The notes under the pieces were generated by a model. That model was not told the origin of the DNA, did no database searches, and was given only the letters and a program-made list of their open reading frames with translations. Positions 12,935 to 24,077 of a stretch of DNA of 64,000 bases are shown here, one piece after another; positions within the stretch are counted from its first letter, which is position 1, and every line of letters begins with the position of its first letter. Source of the DNA: Cephalopachus bancanus (Eukaryota; Chordata; Mammalia; Primates; Tarsiidae); contig JAPVLO010000122.1 in assembly GCA_027257055.1 (NCBI GenBank), positions 3,815,303 to 3,879,302 on the forward strand, written 5' to 3'. The translations under genes and the position numbers were made by a program.

Positions 12935-13072
12935 AGCTGAGTGCAGGTGGTTCATGTCTGTAATCCCAACACTTTGAGAGGCTGAGGTGGGAGGATCACT
13001 TGAGGCCAGGAGTTCAAGATCAGCCTGGGCAACTTAGTGAGACCTCTGTCTCTTAATAAATAAATAAATAAA
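12935..13072 (+). mobile_element. Free left Alu monomer
   Basis: Left arm only, ending in an A/T-rich AAAT tail that runs into a GA repeat. Confidence 0.8.
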
Positions 13073-13077
13073 GATCA

Positions 13078-13094
13078 AGAGAGAGAGAGAGAGA
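13078..13094. repeat. (GA)n microsatellite
   Basis: A short GA run at the tail of the left Alu monomer. Confidence 0.9.
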
Positions 13095-13164
13095 ATTGCC
13101 CATAATTTTTTGTGCTACCTTAAATCTTTTTTCTATTTAAAAAACTTAAATCTACCTTGATTAT

Positions 13165-13192
13165 TTCCCTCCCTCCCTCCCTCCCTTCTTCC
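13165..13192. repeat. (CCCT)n pyrimidine tract
   Basis: Repeats of 'ccctccct', then 'cccttcttcc'. Confidence 0.9.
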
Positions 13193-13199
13193 TTGTGGG

Positions 13200-14215
13200 A
13201 AGAAATGGAATGTCTATGTTTGGCTTCACTTGTACTAACTTGGAACTCTAAAGAATTTTAAACAGCTAGCAAAGAGTGTAATCGTGATTTCTCACAAAGA
13301 GATACTTAATTTAGCATTAATCGAGTGTTGTTTAGGATTTGATCGTCACCGTGTAAGTGTAACAGTTTCTGTTTTACCTGGCCAGTAATCTTAATTCAGA
13401 ACATTTCTGCACATAATTGGCAATCCTGAGGCAATTCAAATGGAATGCTTTCTCATCCTCCATTAGACACTCACTTGCTCCTAAAATTATCCAAGTATTT
13501 CAGCAGCTGCCCAGACAAACGTACGTATCCTGGGCACCCACCAGAATTGCCATATTTTTCATCCTCCTCTCCCAACAAAATGAAAATATTCCCCTCTCCC
13601 CAACAAAATTTCACTTGTTTCCTGTAGATTTGCATTGAGAGGCAGATAGCTAGTGGGAAGTTCAGAGTAACTATTTTCTGCTCCTCAAAGCTCTTCCCAG
13701 TACCCAGCTCTGCTCCTAGGCCAGGGTCCTTTTCCTATTGATTAGTAATTAGCACTCCCTGGAAATGTGTCTCAAGATACACATTCAAATAGTGGGAATG
13801 TTCTCTCAGAAGGGAATTAGTTATGAAATAGAAATCTGTGGTTGTCAGGATTTTGTGTCTGCAGAGACAGGAACTAGTGGTTGCTGGTCTGAATACTGGA
13901 ATTCACACCCAGTCGCAAAGTCTGTAGGTAACATCCTGGAGAACTGCAAGCCAGCATTTGTGATTCCTTTGGTGCCATGTGAACGTTTAACGATCTTCTT
14001 CAGCAGTGGAGGGGAAATTGACTATGGTGGACCCCCTAGAGATAGTAATATTTCAATCTGTGCCCTGGAACCTACAAAGGAATTCATCAGGATTCGGATT
14101 CTGTGATTTCTGCCTTTCATGCTGACTCTGGAAGAAGAGATTGTTCTGTATTTCTTACTTTTAGTCACCTAGAACTAGAAAAGGTCAGGATTCAAAAAAT
14201 ACAGAGAGGAAACCT
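13200..14215. other. Unique intronic DNA
   Basis: No repeat recognised. Open frames at 13417-13638 and 13765-14106 have no recognisable domain and no splice context fitting MAP3K20. Confidence 0.45.
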
Positions 14216-14224
14216 GCTCTGTGT

Positions 14225-14345
14225 AGCACTAAGAGACCACCTTGATTCAAATCCGAGCTCGACCCACCACTTGCTACCCGTGTGATCTTGGTCAAGCTAC
14301 CTCATCTCTGTGCTTTGCTTTCCTCATCCAGGATAAGGCTCTCTG
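14225..14345 (+). mobile_element. MIR SINE fragment
   Basis: 'gtgtgatcttggtcaagcta' and 'tttcctcatccaggataa' match MIR. Confidence 0.65.
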
Positions 14346-14729
14346 GCTGTCAATCACATGGAACAGTAGTACCTCCGGACACCTTGATGGCTTTTGCTGG
14401 TAGTGCTGAATCAGGATCTGTTGAAGCAGGGAAGGGCAGAGTTGGTGTTCCATAATCCACCTATGGAAGAAGATGCACGTTTATTCCTCCTTCTATTTAT
14501 TTGATAAAACCAGTCATTGTTATGTCGCCCTTTGGCGGCATCTACTTTCTTTCAACTCTGATCACTCCCTAGAACCAGGGTTACTCGGAGCCCTCTGGGT
14601 CCTCAGACTCCTGCCCACATGAGACGCACTGACCCAGCCTGCCTGCTCTGGCAGGATCCTTAGTCCAGAATACCCCTGCCCCACCCCCTTCTGCCTGTCT
14701 AAGCTACCCTGCTCTCTGTCCCATTCTCT

Positions 14730-15016
14730 TTTTTTTTTTTTGAGTTGGAGTCTCACTCTGTCGCTCAGACTGAAGTGCAGTGGCTGCTCCCAGCCACCGC
14801 AGCCTCGACCTGCTGGGCTCCAGCGATTCTTCCGCCTCAGCCTTCCAAGTAGCCGGAATTACAGGCATGCGCTTCCACGCCCGGCTGATTTTTTTATTTA
14901 TTGTAGAGATGAGGTCTTGCTGCCCAGGCGGGTCTCGAACCCGCGGGCTCTGGCAATCCACTCACCTCAGCCTCCCAAAGGTGCAGGATTACAGGCTGAG
15001 CCACCGAGCCCGGCTC
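14730..15016 (-). mobile_element. Alu, young lineage, antisense
   Basis: CpG-rich and nearly intact. The antisense B-box hairpin 'gcgggtctcgaacccgc' is at about 14928-14944. Target duplication 'cccattctctt' on both sides. Confidence 0.95.
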
Positions 15017-15109
15017 CCCATTCTCTTCGATCACTGCCAGATGACCAGTCATCTAGTCTCGTAAACTAATTGAAGATGTGTTGGCGACCATATTGGTAAC
15101 CATAATAAC

Positions 15110-15310
15110 TCCTCCTTTTTGAGTTTCTAATTTGGTCCTTGCATGACGCCAGGCACTGCATTTCCATTCTCTCGTTTAATCTTCATACAACACAACAACC
15201 CACTTGTGAGTAAGGAACACCGAGGTTCAGGAAGGTTACATAAGTTGGCTATGGTTAGGAAAAGGAGTGACAAAACTGGGACTCAACCCCAGGTAGTCAG
15301 ACTTTTTGTT
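15110..15310 (-). mobile_element. MIR SINE
   Basis: 'gagtaaggaacaccgaggtt' and 'tcaggaaggttacataagtt' fit reverse-complement MIR. Confidence 0.6.
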
Positions 15311-15332
15311 TCTTATTTTATTTGTTGTTTAT

Positions 15333-15613
<281 letters not shown>

Positions 15614-15728
15614 AACAAGAGCATTTTAACCACCCAGGAGTGAGATGGTTTTGGATCTAAGACACCCTCATAGGATCTCTCAGAATGCTTTTGATTTATG
15701 CCTGTCAGAATTAAGAGTTGTTCACAGG

Positions 15729-15866
15729 CCGGGAGCGGTGTCCCAGCTACTTGGAAGGCTGAGGCAGAAGGATCACCTGAGCCCAGCAGATCAAGGCTGC
15801 GGTGGCCTTGAGTGGGCCACTGCACTCCAGTATGAGCAACAGAGTGAGACTCTAACTCAAAAAAAT
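15729..15866 (+). mobile_element. Free right Alu monomer
   Basis: Only a right arm, beginning 'gccgggagcggtg' and passing directly into 'tcccagctacttgg'. Flanked by 'agttgttcacag' and 'agtcgttcacag'. Confidence 0.8.
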
Positions 15867-15917
15867 ATATAGTCGTTCACAGACATTCAGAGTGATTCTT
15901 GGATATTTCTTTCTTTC

Positions 15918-16208
15918 TTTTTTTTTTTTTGAGTTGGAGTCTCACTCTGTCACCCAGACTGGAGTGCAGTGGCCACTCCCGGCCACCACAGCCTCGACCT
16001 GCTGGGCTCTGGTGATCCTTCCACCTCAGCCTTTCAAGTAGTTGGAACTACAGGCACATGCTACTACGCCCGGCTAATTTTTTGATTTATTGTGGAGATG
16101 AGGTCTCACCAAGGTTGCCCAGGCGGGTCTTGAACCCGCGGGCTCAGGCAATCCGCTCACCTCAGCCTCCCAAGGTGTGGGATTACAGGCTGAGCCACCG
16201 AGCCCGGC
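15918..16208 (-). mobile_element. Alu, young lineage, antisense
   Basis: Target duplication 'ttcttggatatttct'. B-box region 'gcgggtcttgaacccgc'. Confidence 0.95.
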
Positions 16209-16242
16209 TTCTTGGATATTTCTGATTCAAAAATTAGTACCA

Positions 16243-16530
16243 GGCTGGGCACAGTGGTTCATACCTATAATCCAAGCACTTTGGGAGGCAGAAGCAAGAG
16301 GATTGCCTGAGTGCAGGGGTTTGAGACCAGCCTGGGCAACTTGGCGAGATCTCGTCAATACAATAAAATCAAAAAATTAGCCAAGTGCAGTGGCACACAC
16401 CTGTATTTCCAGCTACTTGGAAGGCTGAGGTAGAAGAATCACCTGAGCCCAGCAGGTTGAGGCTGCGATGGCTGTGAGCATGTCACTGCACTCCAGCCTG
16501 GCGACAGAGTGAGACTCTAAATTAAAAAAA
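16243..16530 (+). mobile_element. Alu
   Basis: Older copy of the local lineage. Complete dimer with a short A tail. Confidence 0.9.
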
Positions 16531-16703
16531 AATTAGTACCTGTGATTCTATCACTCACATCACTTTTACTCTGGTAGAAGTGAAAGATTTTAAAAACAGA
16601 GTTTACAGTCCCACTCCCTAGTCCCTCTCACCACCAAAATTCTGAAAAGACAGCACTTGTGCAAGCAAAACTCTGCATTCGGCTCCTCCATATATGGAAT
16701 TGT

Positions 16704-16770
16704 GATGTTATAGATGATTTAGTTTATTATGTTATAGATGATTTATTATGTTATAGATGATTTAGTTCAT
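16704..16770 (+). repeat. Minisatellite, three units of about 19-25 bp
   Basis: Three copies of 'atgttatagatgattta' separated by 'gtttatt' or 'tt'. Confidence 0.85.
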
Positions 16771-16799
16771 TTTATTTGTTATGAAAGCCTTTTCCATGA

Positions 16800-17273
16800 G
16801 TGATCAGTGAAGAGTTTGTTACATGGTCTCAACGTCTACAGCTGTATCCTGTGGCATTCAGTAACGGTTGTTTAAATCCTGGTAGTTGTAGACAATCCTT
16901 ACTGACAACTTATGACTCAGCAGGTGGCAAAAATGCTAAAGATACCTCAGGCGAATTGGAATTTGAGCAGAATTTAAGGAATTCTGTTGCTTTATTTGTG
17001 GATTTCTTAGCTAGTAACATCATAGATGCCCTGAAGAAAACTAGGAGTTATGTCAGGGCACAGGCAAATGACTTTCATGATTTAGGTGGATACTGCATAT
17101 TCTCTTTCTTTCTCACCTTTCTTTGTATCAAACAGTACTTACTTTTTAATGAAATGGATGGTGCCCCCTTGTCTTATGACTTCCTTGATTATAGTTTTAT
17201 TCCTTCTGTAGCTACCTTCTTTCATGGTTCAGGCAGAAGCCTTTCTTTAGAAAATGAGAAAAAGAGAAATTAA
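16800..17273 (+). pseudogene. Unassigned 157-codon open frame, possible retrocopy fragment
   Basis: The frame opens with GTG, not ATG, right after an in-frame stop, and runs to TAA. Composition looks protein-like (SGELEFEQNLRNSVALFVDF). The helix LFVDFLASNIIDALKK is amphipathic and loosely recalls the RII-binding helices of A-kinase anchoring proteins. That resemblance is weak and I do not assign a family. The C-terminal half (from about residue 95) is Phe/Leu/Tyr-rich and may be read in a decayed frame. An A-rich stretch follows the stop. The absence of an ATG before residue 118 argues against a functional intronic gene. Alternatives are chance or a fragment of a retrocopied large-exon gene. 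Confidence 0.3.
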
Positions 17274-17290
17274 AAATAAAAGGACTCTGA

Positions 17291-17410
17291 ATGGGCATGG
17301 TGATTCACTTGTAATCCCAGCACTTTGGGAAGCTGAGGCAGGAGGATCGCTTGAGGCCAGGAGTTCAAGACCAGCCTGGGCAATATAGCGAGACCCCATC
17401 TCTAAAAATA
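17291..17410 (+). mobile_element. Free left Alu monomer, old
   Basis: From 'gggcatggtgattcac' to 'ctctaaaaataaag'. No right arm. Confidence 0.75.
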
Positions 17411-17669
17411 AAGAGATCAGTGTGTCTCCAAGTTGGACTTCAGGGAGCAGGGCGAGTCGTCACAGGGAGGACTGTGGCCCCTTGCGTTTTTGGTTGTATT
17501 AGCAAAAGTCGTCTCTGGCCCCTCCCTGTTATCAGTGGTTGGACCCATGTATAGAACTCAACAAAACCACCCAGTGAGCCCACCTTGCCACCTCACCCGA
17601 TTGCTCCTCCCTTTTTAGTACCTCTCCAAACTTTGGGGTCGGCAGCTCCCACCTCCACCACTCAGTGGC

Positions 17670-17855
17670 CACAAAACCCTCAGAAAGTTCCTTGATCTGT
17701 CTGAGTCTCATTTTTCTCATTCATCTAAAGAGAACATGGACCTGACTTGCAGGGTTATTATGCATACCAACTAAACTAGCACAGTGTTGGTGCCCAGCGA
17801 CATGTCTAGAAGCACAGTAAGCACTCCACAGATGTGAGTCACCCTCCTGGCAGCC
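17670..17855 (+). mobile_element. MIR SINE
   Basis: 'tccttgatctgtctgagtct' and 'cagtaagcactccaca' match the MIR 3' half. Confidence 0.65.
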
Positions 17856-17859
17856 CCTT

Positions 17860-18585
17860 CTGGACACAGAGCTCCTCTGACAGCGCACGGAGGAGGGTCT
17901 GATATATAGCCTGCGATCTTGGGGGAGCTCTTGGGTTCTGAGATGAGAGGGAGTCTGGACGTTTACATGCAGTTCAAGGGCTTTTAAATGTGCCTTTGAC
18001 TAACTTAATTCCCAAACTTGACAGGCAAAAACAAACAAAACTAAGTCAACTCATCTCTTCTAAGGCTTTTGATTCCAGCCACTGCCTTGAGGAGCTCTTA
18101 CTATTTCAGAGAAGAGCAATCATGGCACCAAACAGTCATTATTCTGCCCAGTTAGCTCAGGGCCCACGTTGCCCGGGTAGCAGTGGCTCCAAAACAACGA
18201 AATACTGAGAGATTTGTCAATTCCAAGCGACTAATTTGACTTACGTGAGCCAAGAGCTAGGTTTTCATTTTGTTGAATAGATCCTGTCCTACACTAATGG
18301 GCTCTCCACCTTGTGAATGTGGCGAAGCTAGGAGGGTCCCTCCCCTCTGACTAGGGCCTGCTTGGTTCTGCATTCGGTCCACAGGCTTTCCGAAAACATA
18401 AGACTCCCCAGCCTCCTGGTGAAGCCAGCAGGTTTTCAACAGCCTCTTTGACAAAGAGTTATGTCAGAGCTTGCTCCAGGAAGCATGCCAGGTCCACTGT
18501 TAGGAGGGCATTTTCCAGTTTCAGCATGTAAGATGCTTGGTACGTTAACCTTAATCTCTCAGAGTCTTTCATTCTTCAAAAAATA
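17860..18585. other. Unique intronic DNA
   Basis: No repeat or gene recognised. Confidence 0.45.
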
Positions 18586-18589
18586 TAGA

Positions 18590-18725
18590 GCCAGGAGCAG
18601 TGGCTCATGCCTATACCCCAGCTACTTGAGAAGCCAAGATGGGAAGATTTCTCAAGGCCAGGAGTGAAGACCAGCCTAGGCAACTTGGCAAGACACCACC
18701 TCTAAAAACAAAAACTAAAAAATAG
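18590..18725 (+). mobile_element. Alu monomer with left-arm deletion
   Basis: 'ctcatgcctatacccc' passes into 'agctacttgagaagcc', so left and right arm parts are fused. Confidence 0.7.
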
Positions 18726-19003
18726 GGCCAAGCACAGCAGCTCATGCCTGTAATCCCAGCACTTTGGGAGGCAGAGGCGAGAGGATTGCCTGAGCCCAAG
18801 AATTTGAGACTAGCCTGGGCAATGTGACGAGACAGCATCTCTACAATATATTAAAAATATTAGCCAGGTATGGTGGCACGTGCCTGTAGTCTCAGCTACT
18901 TGGAAGGCTGAGGAGGAGGGATCACTTGAGTCTAGCAGGTTGAGGCTGTAGCCATGATCTTGCCACTGCACTCCAGCCTGGGCAACAGAGTGAGACTCCA
19001 ACT
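18726..19003 (+). mobile_element. Alu
   Basis: Full dimer. The A tail is now an AT-rich microsatellite (atatatac). Confidence 0.9.
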
Positions 19004-19154
19004 CAATAATATATACATATATATAATATATATGAATGTGAATTGATTGTCCATGAGTCAATTTAGGTACAAAGACATGGGTTTACTTATCCTTTGAATT
19101 GCATACATAGTGTTTATCCCCACATTTTTATTTTTATTATTATCTATTTATTTA

Positions 19155-19564
19155 AGTTGAAGTCTCACTCCATTGCCCAGACTAGAGTGCAGTGGCACCC
19201 TCCCAGCCACTGCAGCCTCGAACTGCTGGGCTCCGGCGATCCTTCCGCCTCAGCCTTCCAAGTAGCTGGAACTACTGGTGTGCGCAACCATGCCCGGCTA
19301 ATTTTTTATTTATTGTAGAGATGAGGTCTCACCAAGTTGCCCAGGAGGGTCTCGAACCTGCAGGCTCAGGCAATCCACTCACCTCAGCCTCCCAAGGCAC
19401 GGGAATACAGGCTGAGCCACCGAGCCCAGCTAATTTTTTATTTATTGTAGAGATGCGGTCTCGCCAAGTTTTCCAGGGGGGTCTCGAACCCGCAAGCTCA
19501 GGCAATCTGCTCACCTCAGCCTCCCAAAGTGCTGGGATTACAGACTGAGCCACCGAGCCTGGCT
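19155..19564 (-). mobile_element. Three-arm Alu (left-left-right), antisense
   Basis: One antisense right arm is followed by two antisense left arms (about 19300-19432 and 19433-19564). 'acatttttattattaa'-type repeats flank the complete unit at about 19122 and 19565. Confidence 0.85.
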
Positions 19565-19679
19565 ACATTTTTATTATTAAATATTCATATAGCAAAATTG
19601 AAAGAACTTTACAGTGAACCCTCATATACTCACTCCTTAGGTTCAACCATTAACCTTTTAAAAATTTATTTGTTTTTTT

Positions 19680-19965
19680 ATTTATTTTTAGAGACAGGGT
19701 CCCTCTCTGTTGCCTAGGCTAAAGTGTAGTGGTCCAATCATTGCTCACTGCAGTCTTGAACTCCTGGACTCAAGCGATCCTCCTACCTCAGCCTCTAGAG
19801 CAGCTAGGACTACAGGCATGTGCCACCATTTCCTGCTAACTTTTGGTAGAGATAGGATCTTGCTGTGTTGCCCAGGCTGGTCTAGAATGCCTGGCTTCAA
19901 GTGATCTTCCTACCTGGGCCTCCCAAAGTACTGGAATCACAGATGTGAGTCACTGTGCTCAACCA
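19680..19965 (-). mobile_element. Alu, old (AluJ-like), antisense
   Basis: From 'agagacagggtccctctctg' to 'ctgtgctcaacc'. Confidence 0.85.
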
Positions 19966-20069
19966 TTAACATTTTATATACTTGCCTTATCTCATCTATA
20001 CATCTACCTGTCCCTCTAACCATCTATCAATCCTTAATATTTTATGCATTTCAAAGAAGTTTTCATAAC

Positions 20070-20216
20070 CAGGCATGGTGGCGTGTGTCTGTAGTTCCAG
20101 CTACTTGAGAGGTTGAGGCTGAAGGATTGCCTGAGCCCAGCAGGTTGAGGCTGCAGTGGCCAGGAGTGTGCCAGTGTCCTCCAGCCTGGGTGACAGAGTG
20201 AGACTCCAAGTAAAAA
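20070..20216 (+). mobile_element. Free right Alu monomer
   Basis: Begins 'ccaggcatggtggcgtgtg', characteristic of the right arm, and ends 'agactccaagtaaaaaa'. Confidence 0.8.
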
Positions 20217-20399
20217 AAACACACACACAAAGTAATTTGCGGACACCAGTACACTTCCTTCTAAATACTTCAGTATATTGGAATTCAATAAGAAATGAAG
20301 TGTACATTCGCTGAGTTTGGACAAATGCATGTACCTCATCAATAGAACACTACTAATCCCAGAAAATTCCCACATACCCCATCTCAGTCAGTGCCCATC

Positions 20400-20482
20400 T
20401 GCAGAAGCAATCACTCTTCTGAATCTTCTCTACCATGGATTAGTTTTGTCTGTTCTATAAAGTCATATAAATGGAATCACTA

Positions 20483-20534
<52 letters not shown>

Positions 20535-20962
20535 CTTCTTTCACTCTCTGTAATGTTTTTGATACTTACCTATGTTGTTGCATGCATCAGTAATTTGTTC
20601 CTTTGTATTGATAAGTAGTATTCCATTTTATGATTATAACTGTGCTATAATCATATCCATTCTCCTTTTGATAGACACTTGACTTGATTCCAGTTTTTTG
20701 GCTATTATGATGAAGCTGCTTAGAACATACCTAGACAAGTCTTTTTTCATTTCTCTTGGGTAAATACCTAGGAGTAGAATTTTTGGGTCATGGAATAGAT
20801 GTATGTTGAATTTTATAATACATTGCTAAAACTTTTTCTGAGAGCAATCACACCATTTACACTCCCACCAACAATGCAAGAGAGTTCCAGTAGCTCCAAA
20901 TCCTAGCCAACATTTTATGTTATCAGTCTTAGCCATTCTGCTGGATGTGTAGTGGTACCTCA
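20400..20962 (-). mobile_element. L1 ORF2 3' part, antisense, left piece
   Basis: 'aaatacctaggagtagaatt', 'ccatttacactcccaccaac' and 'tgtagtggtacctcattgtg' are antisense L1 phrases. A TG microsatellite interrupts it. Confidence 0.85.
20484..20530. repeat. (TG)n microsatellite
   Basis: About 23 uninterrupted TG units inside an L1. Confidence 0.97.
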
Positions 20963-20974
20963 TTGTGGTTTTTT

Positions 20975-21267
20975 TGTTGTTGTTTTTTTTTTTGAGTTGG
21001 AGTCTCACTCTGTCGCCCAGACTAGAGTGCAGTGGCCGCTGCCGGCCACCACAGCCTCCACCTGCCGGGCTCCGGTGATCCTTCTGTCTCAGCCTTCCGA
21101 GTAGCCAGAATTACAGGCATGCGCTACCACGCCCGGCTAATTTTTTGATTTATTGTAGAGGTGAGGTCTCGCTGCCCAGGCGGGTCTCGAACCCACGGTC
21201 TCAGGCAATCCACTCACCTCAACCTCCCAAAGGCGCGGGATTACAGGCTGAGCCACTGAGCCCGGCT
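20975..21267 (-). mobile_element. Alu, young lineage, antisense, inside L1
   Basis: CpG-rich. The L1 sequence 'tcattgtggtttt' is duplicated exactly on both sides. Confidence 0.97.
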
Positions 21268-21335
21268 TCATTGTGGTTTTAATTTGCATTCTTCTGGTAA
21301 CTTGCAGAACACTTTTCATTGTACAGTGATTTTGT
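21268..21335 (-). mobile_element. L1 antisense, right piece
   Basis: 'aatttgcattcttctggtaa' continues the L1 after the Alu. Confidence 0.75.
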
Positions 21336-21339
21336 TAAA

Positions 21340-22067
21340 AATTTAATTCATATACCATCATTTCAAAATCAAGAGGTTTCAAATAAGAATCCAGATTCCC
21401 ACCTTCTTATGCAACAGTAAAGGAATGGCAAATCTGGGCTCATATTCCCACACAGGAACAATCAACAGAAGCTGGGTAGTGGCTGTGCTTTTAGGGCATC
21501 TGCTCTTAATTCCCCAGAGTCCCTATCCCTCCTCACAACTCCCCCATTGTCGATTATCATACATCATCATATTTGCAGTGTTGTTTTCCTTGTGAGCATT
21601 TCTTGAGCCCATGCCATTATCAATCTGGAAAAAGGAGAGGTAGATCAAGAGGGACTTGTATTTCAAAAAAGGTAGAAAGACCATATTTCTCTGTGACAGT
21701 GAAAAAATATTTCTACAATCTTTAATATGTAAATTATACGGATCTATTTTGAAAGGTTACCACTTCAGATTCTGTAATGAAACTGCCTAGCTTTACTCAT
21801 TTTTACTATCTGCCTGGCCCCTTTAGGATTTTGAGTTTGCAACTCCTATAATGCAACACTTAAACTGATAAATTATGTCTCAAGGCTGCACTAACTGGAG
21901 ATTATTTAGATATACAAAGGCATCTAATTTCGTGTCCTTTTACTGAAAAGGGGGGAAAAACACTCCAATAATGCTTCATTTAGAATATTTTGTGTGTTAT
22001 AAAACATTGAGGCTAAAAAAAAATTGTTTCACTTTCTCAAATTCTATAATTTTGCTTTTAATTCCAG
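21340..22067. other. Repeat-poor DNA upstream of exon
   Basis: No element recognised. It ends in the polypyrimidine tract and acceptor of the 22068 exon. Confidence 0.5.
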
Positions 22068-22184
22068 GATTGTAAGTGGAAAATGTATATGGAGATGGAT
22101 GGGGATGAAATTGCAATAACCTACATAAAAGATGTGACATTCAACACTAACCTACCTGATGCCGAGATTTTAAAGATGACAAAG
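22068..22184 (+). CDS. MAP3K20: MAP3K20 (ZAK, long form) internal coding exon
   Basis: Thirty-nine codons in phase 0, read from DCKWKMYMEMDGDEI to DAEILKMTK, preceded by a pyrimidine-rich tract and 'ttccag' and followed by the donor 'gtaggg'. I recognise it as the mitogen-activated protein kinase kinase kinase 20 (ZAK) alpha isoform, starting at about residue 454 of the 800-residue human protein as I recall it. The alternating hydrophobic pattern (ITYIKDVTF) fits the beta-rich domain after the SAM domain that has been described as YEATS-like and involved in oligomerisation. The short beta isoform ends upstream and would lack this exon. MAP3K20 is a cytosolic Ser/Thr kinase that activates p38 and JNK when ribosomes stall or collide. 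The exon lies in a repeat-poor patch. The preceding exon, expected to encode a segment ending in GPQ, is not in the window. Confidence 0.95.
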
Positions 22185-22662
22185 GTAGGGTTCTATTTAC
22201 GGCTTAAAAGCTTTTTTGAATTCGTAGATATCAAACAAAGACATTAAAATACCCCAGCAGTGTGCTTTTGTGCTTGTCAATGCTCACATGAGCTCAGCTT
22301 CAAGCTGGCTGTTGAAAGGCACATTTTATTTAGCAGATTGAGATCATAATAGGTTTTTGTTAAAATTCCACTTATGCTGTGTGAACTGAAAAGCACTGCA
22401 AAAAAGTATCATTTAATTTTTTTAAAATTGTTTCTTCTGTATTTCTTTGTGGTTATCTGTCATTTATTAAAGGAAAGAAAATGCTAAGGGTGAAAATATT
22501 GACTTCAAATTTTGAGTTCTTTTAAACTTTGGGCAACTTACAAGGAGGAAGACTTTCTTGGTTGAATTCAGTTTCTTGAAGGATGGGGGTTATTTACGAG
22601 GCACACGCTGAAGTCTTAATGGCGTCCTTGAGTTCACACCTATGAACTCCAGGAGTGACCAG

Positions 22663-22902
22663 AGACTAGGTCTAGTCTCTCCTGAGGCTTACAGTCTAGT
22701 GTTGAGGGGAAATAGATATAAATAAGTAACAAGTAAGTAAATCATGTCAGAGATGATAGGTGGCAAATGGAAAATGTGTGACTCAGGGGGCATTAGACTG
22801 GGTGTCAGGGAAGACCTCTTCTCTGCGGAGGAGACAGCAGAGAAAAACAGAGGAATAGTCAGTGCAAGTCCCCGGCGCACAGAGTACAAAGACAAGGCTT
22901 TT
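22663..22902 (+). repeat. Intronic duplication, copy A
   Basis: About 92% identical by eye (roughly 20 differences in 240) to 26541-26780. Both ends stop sharply. Confidence 0.9.
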
Positions 22903-23785
22903 AGGATCAATGATAGAAAAATGCTGATGAAAACACTGCAGAAAGACTGACAGAAATGCTTAGCTTCCTTCTCAAAATGAAAAAAATTCCAGGCTGTTCC
23001 AATCATACTGAAAAAATACATATGAATACATACTTCAACTATAGAAGGTCAACAACTTCAAACAGATAACCATTATGTCAACAGGACGTTCACCCTAACC
23101 TTACAAAAGCCATTAACTCCAGTGCACTATCAACTCTCTGGGAAGAAAGTGAGGTTTGAGGTGAAGAAGGACCAGGGTGCAAGCACAAGTAGGGAAGTAA
23201 AATGGTTCTTCGGAGACATGCATTAGACTTGTAAATGTGTTCTCTTCATAGGCATGAGATTTCTAAGTCCGTTTAATTTACAAGTGGATTCATCCAGTGA
23301 ATTGATTTGTTAGTCATTGTTGGATTCTACTGTGCAACTAGAAGTTCATTTCAATGGCGTTATTTGCCTGTAAGGGTTATAACCTTTTCTTATTTTGTTG
23401 GGACATAGTATATTTTAATGTCTTGAAGACTGGAGTGATACTTTCTCCTTTTCCGTACCTGTGACATGAAATTGTAAAATGGAATACTACGGGTGTTTTA
23501 TTATAATGCAAATTTATACACCAACATTAACAGGACTTACAGGAAAAATAGAATTGGGCAGACCATTCAAGATGGATAAAACTGCAAACACCAACAGAAA
23601 CAATAACAATCCTAACTTTAAAAAGAAAAACAAAAAAAAGTAGCTCAGTTAAATCTCTACCACATGTTCTCTGTACCCAATTCACAGTCAATCATTCCTT
23701 TGCAGTCTTAAGTCTAGAGTGAACAGGGAACGGGAGGTGAGTGCAGCTCCCTGCTAACAGAGACTATTTTCATCAAGATTAAAAT
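22903..23785. other. Unique intronic DNA
   Basis: AT-rich, with no recognised repeat or open frame of interest. Confidence 0.45.
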
Positions 23786-23789
23786 GGAA

Positions 23790-24077
23790 GCTGGGCTTGG
23801 TGGCTCAGCCTGTAATCCCGTGCCTTTGGGAGGCTGAGGTGAGTGGATTGCCTGAGCCCGCGGGTTCGAGACCCACCTGAGCAACTTGGCGAGACCTCAT
23901 CTCTACAATAAATCAAAAAATCAGCTGGGCGCGGTAGCACATGCCTGTAATTCTGGCTGTTCAGAAGGCTGAGGCGGAAGGATCGCCGGAGCCCAGCAAG
24001 TCGAGGCTGCAGTGGCCAGGAGCGGCCACTGCACTCCACTCTGGGCAACAGAGTGAGACTCCAACTCAAAAAAAAAA
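23790..24077 (+). mobile_element. Alu, young lineage
   Basis: Has 'ggtggctcagcctg' and the right-arm hairpin 'gtggccaggagcggccac'. Target duplication 'attaaaatgg'. Confidence 0.95.

Noticed and set aside
13765..14106. 113-codon open frame
   Set aside because: No family resemblance and no splice context in phase with MAP3K20; likely chance in unique intron.
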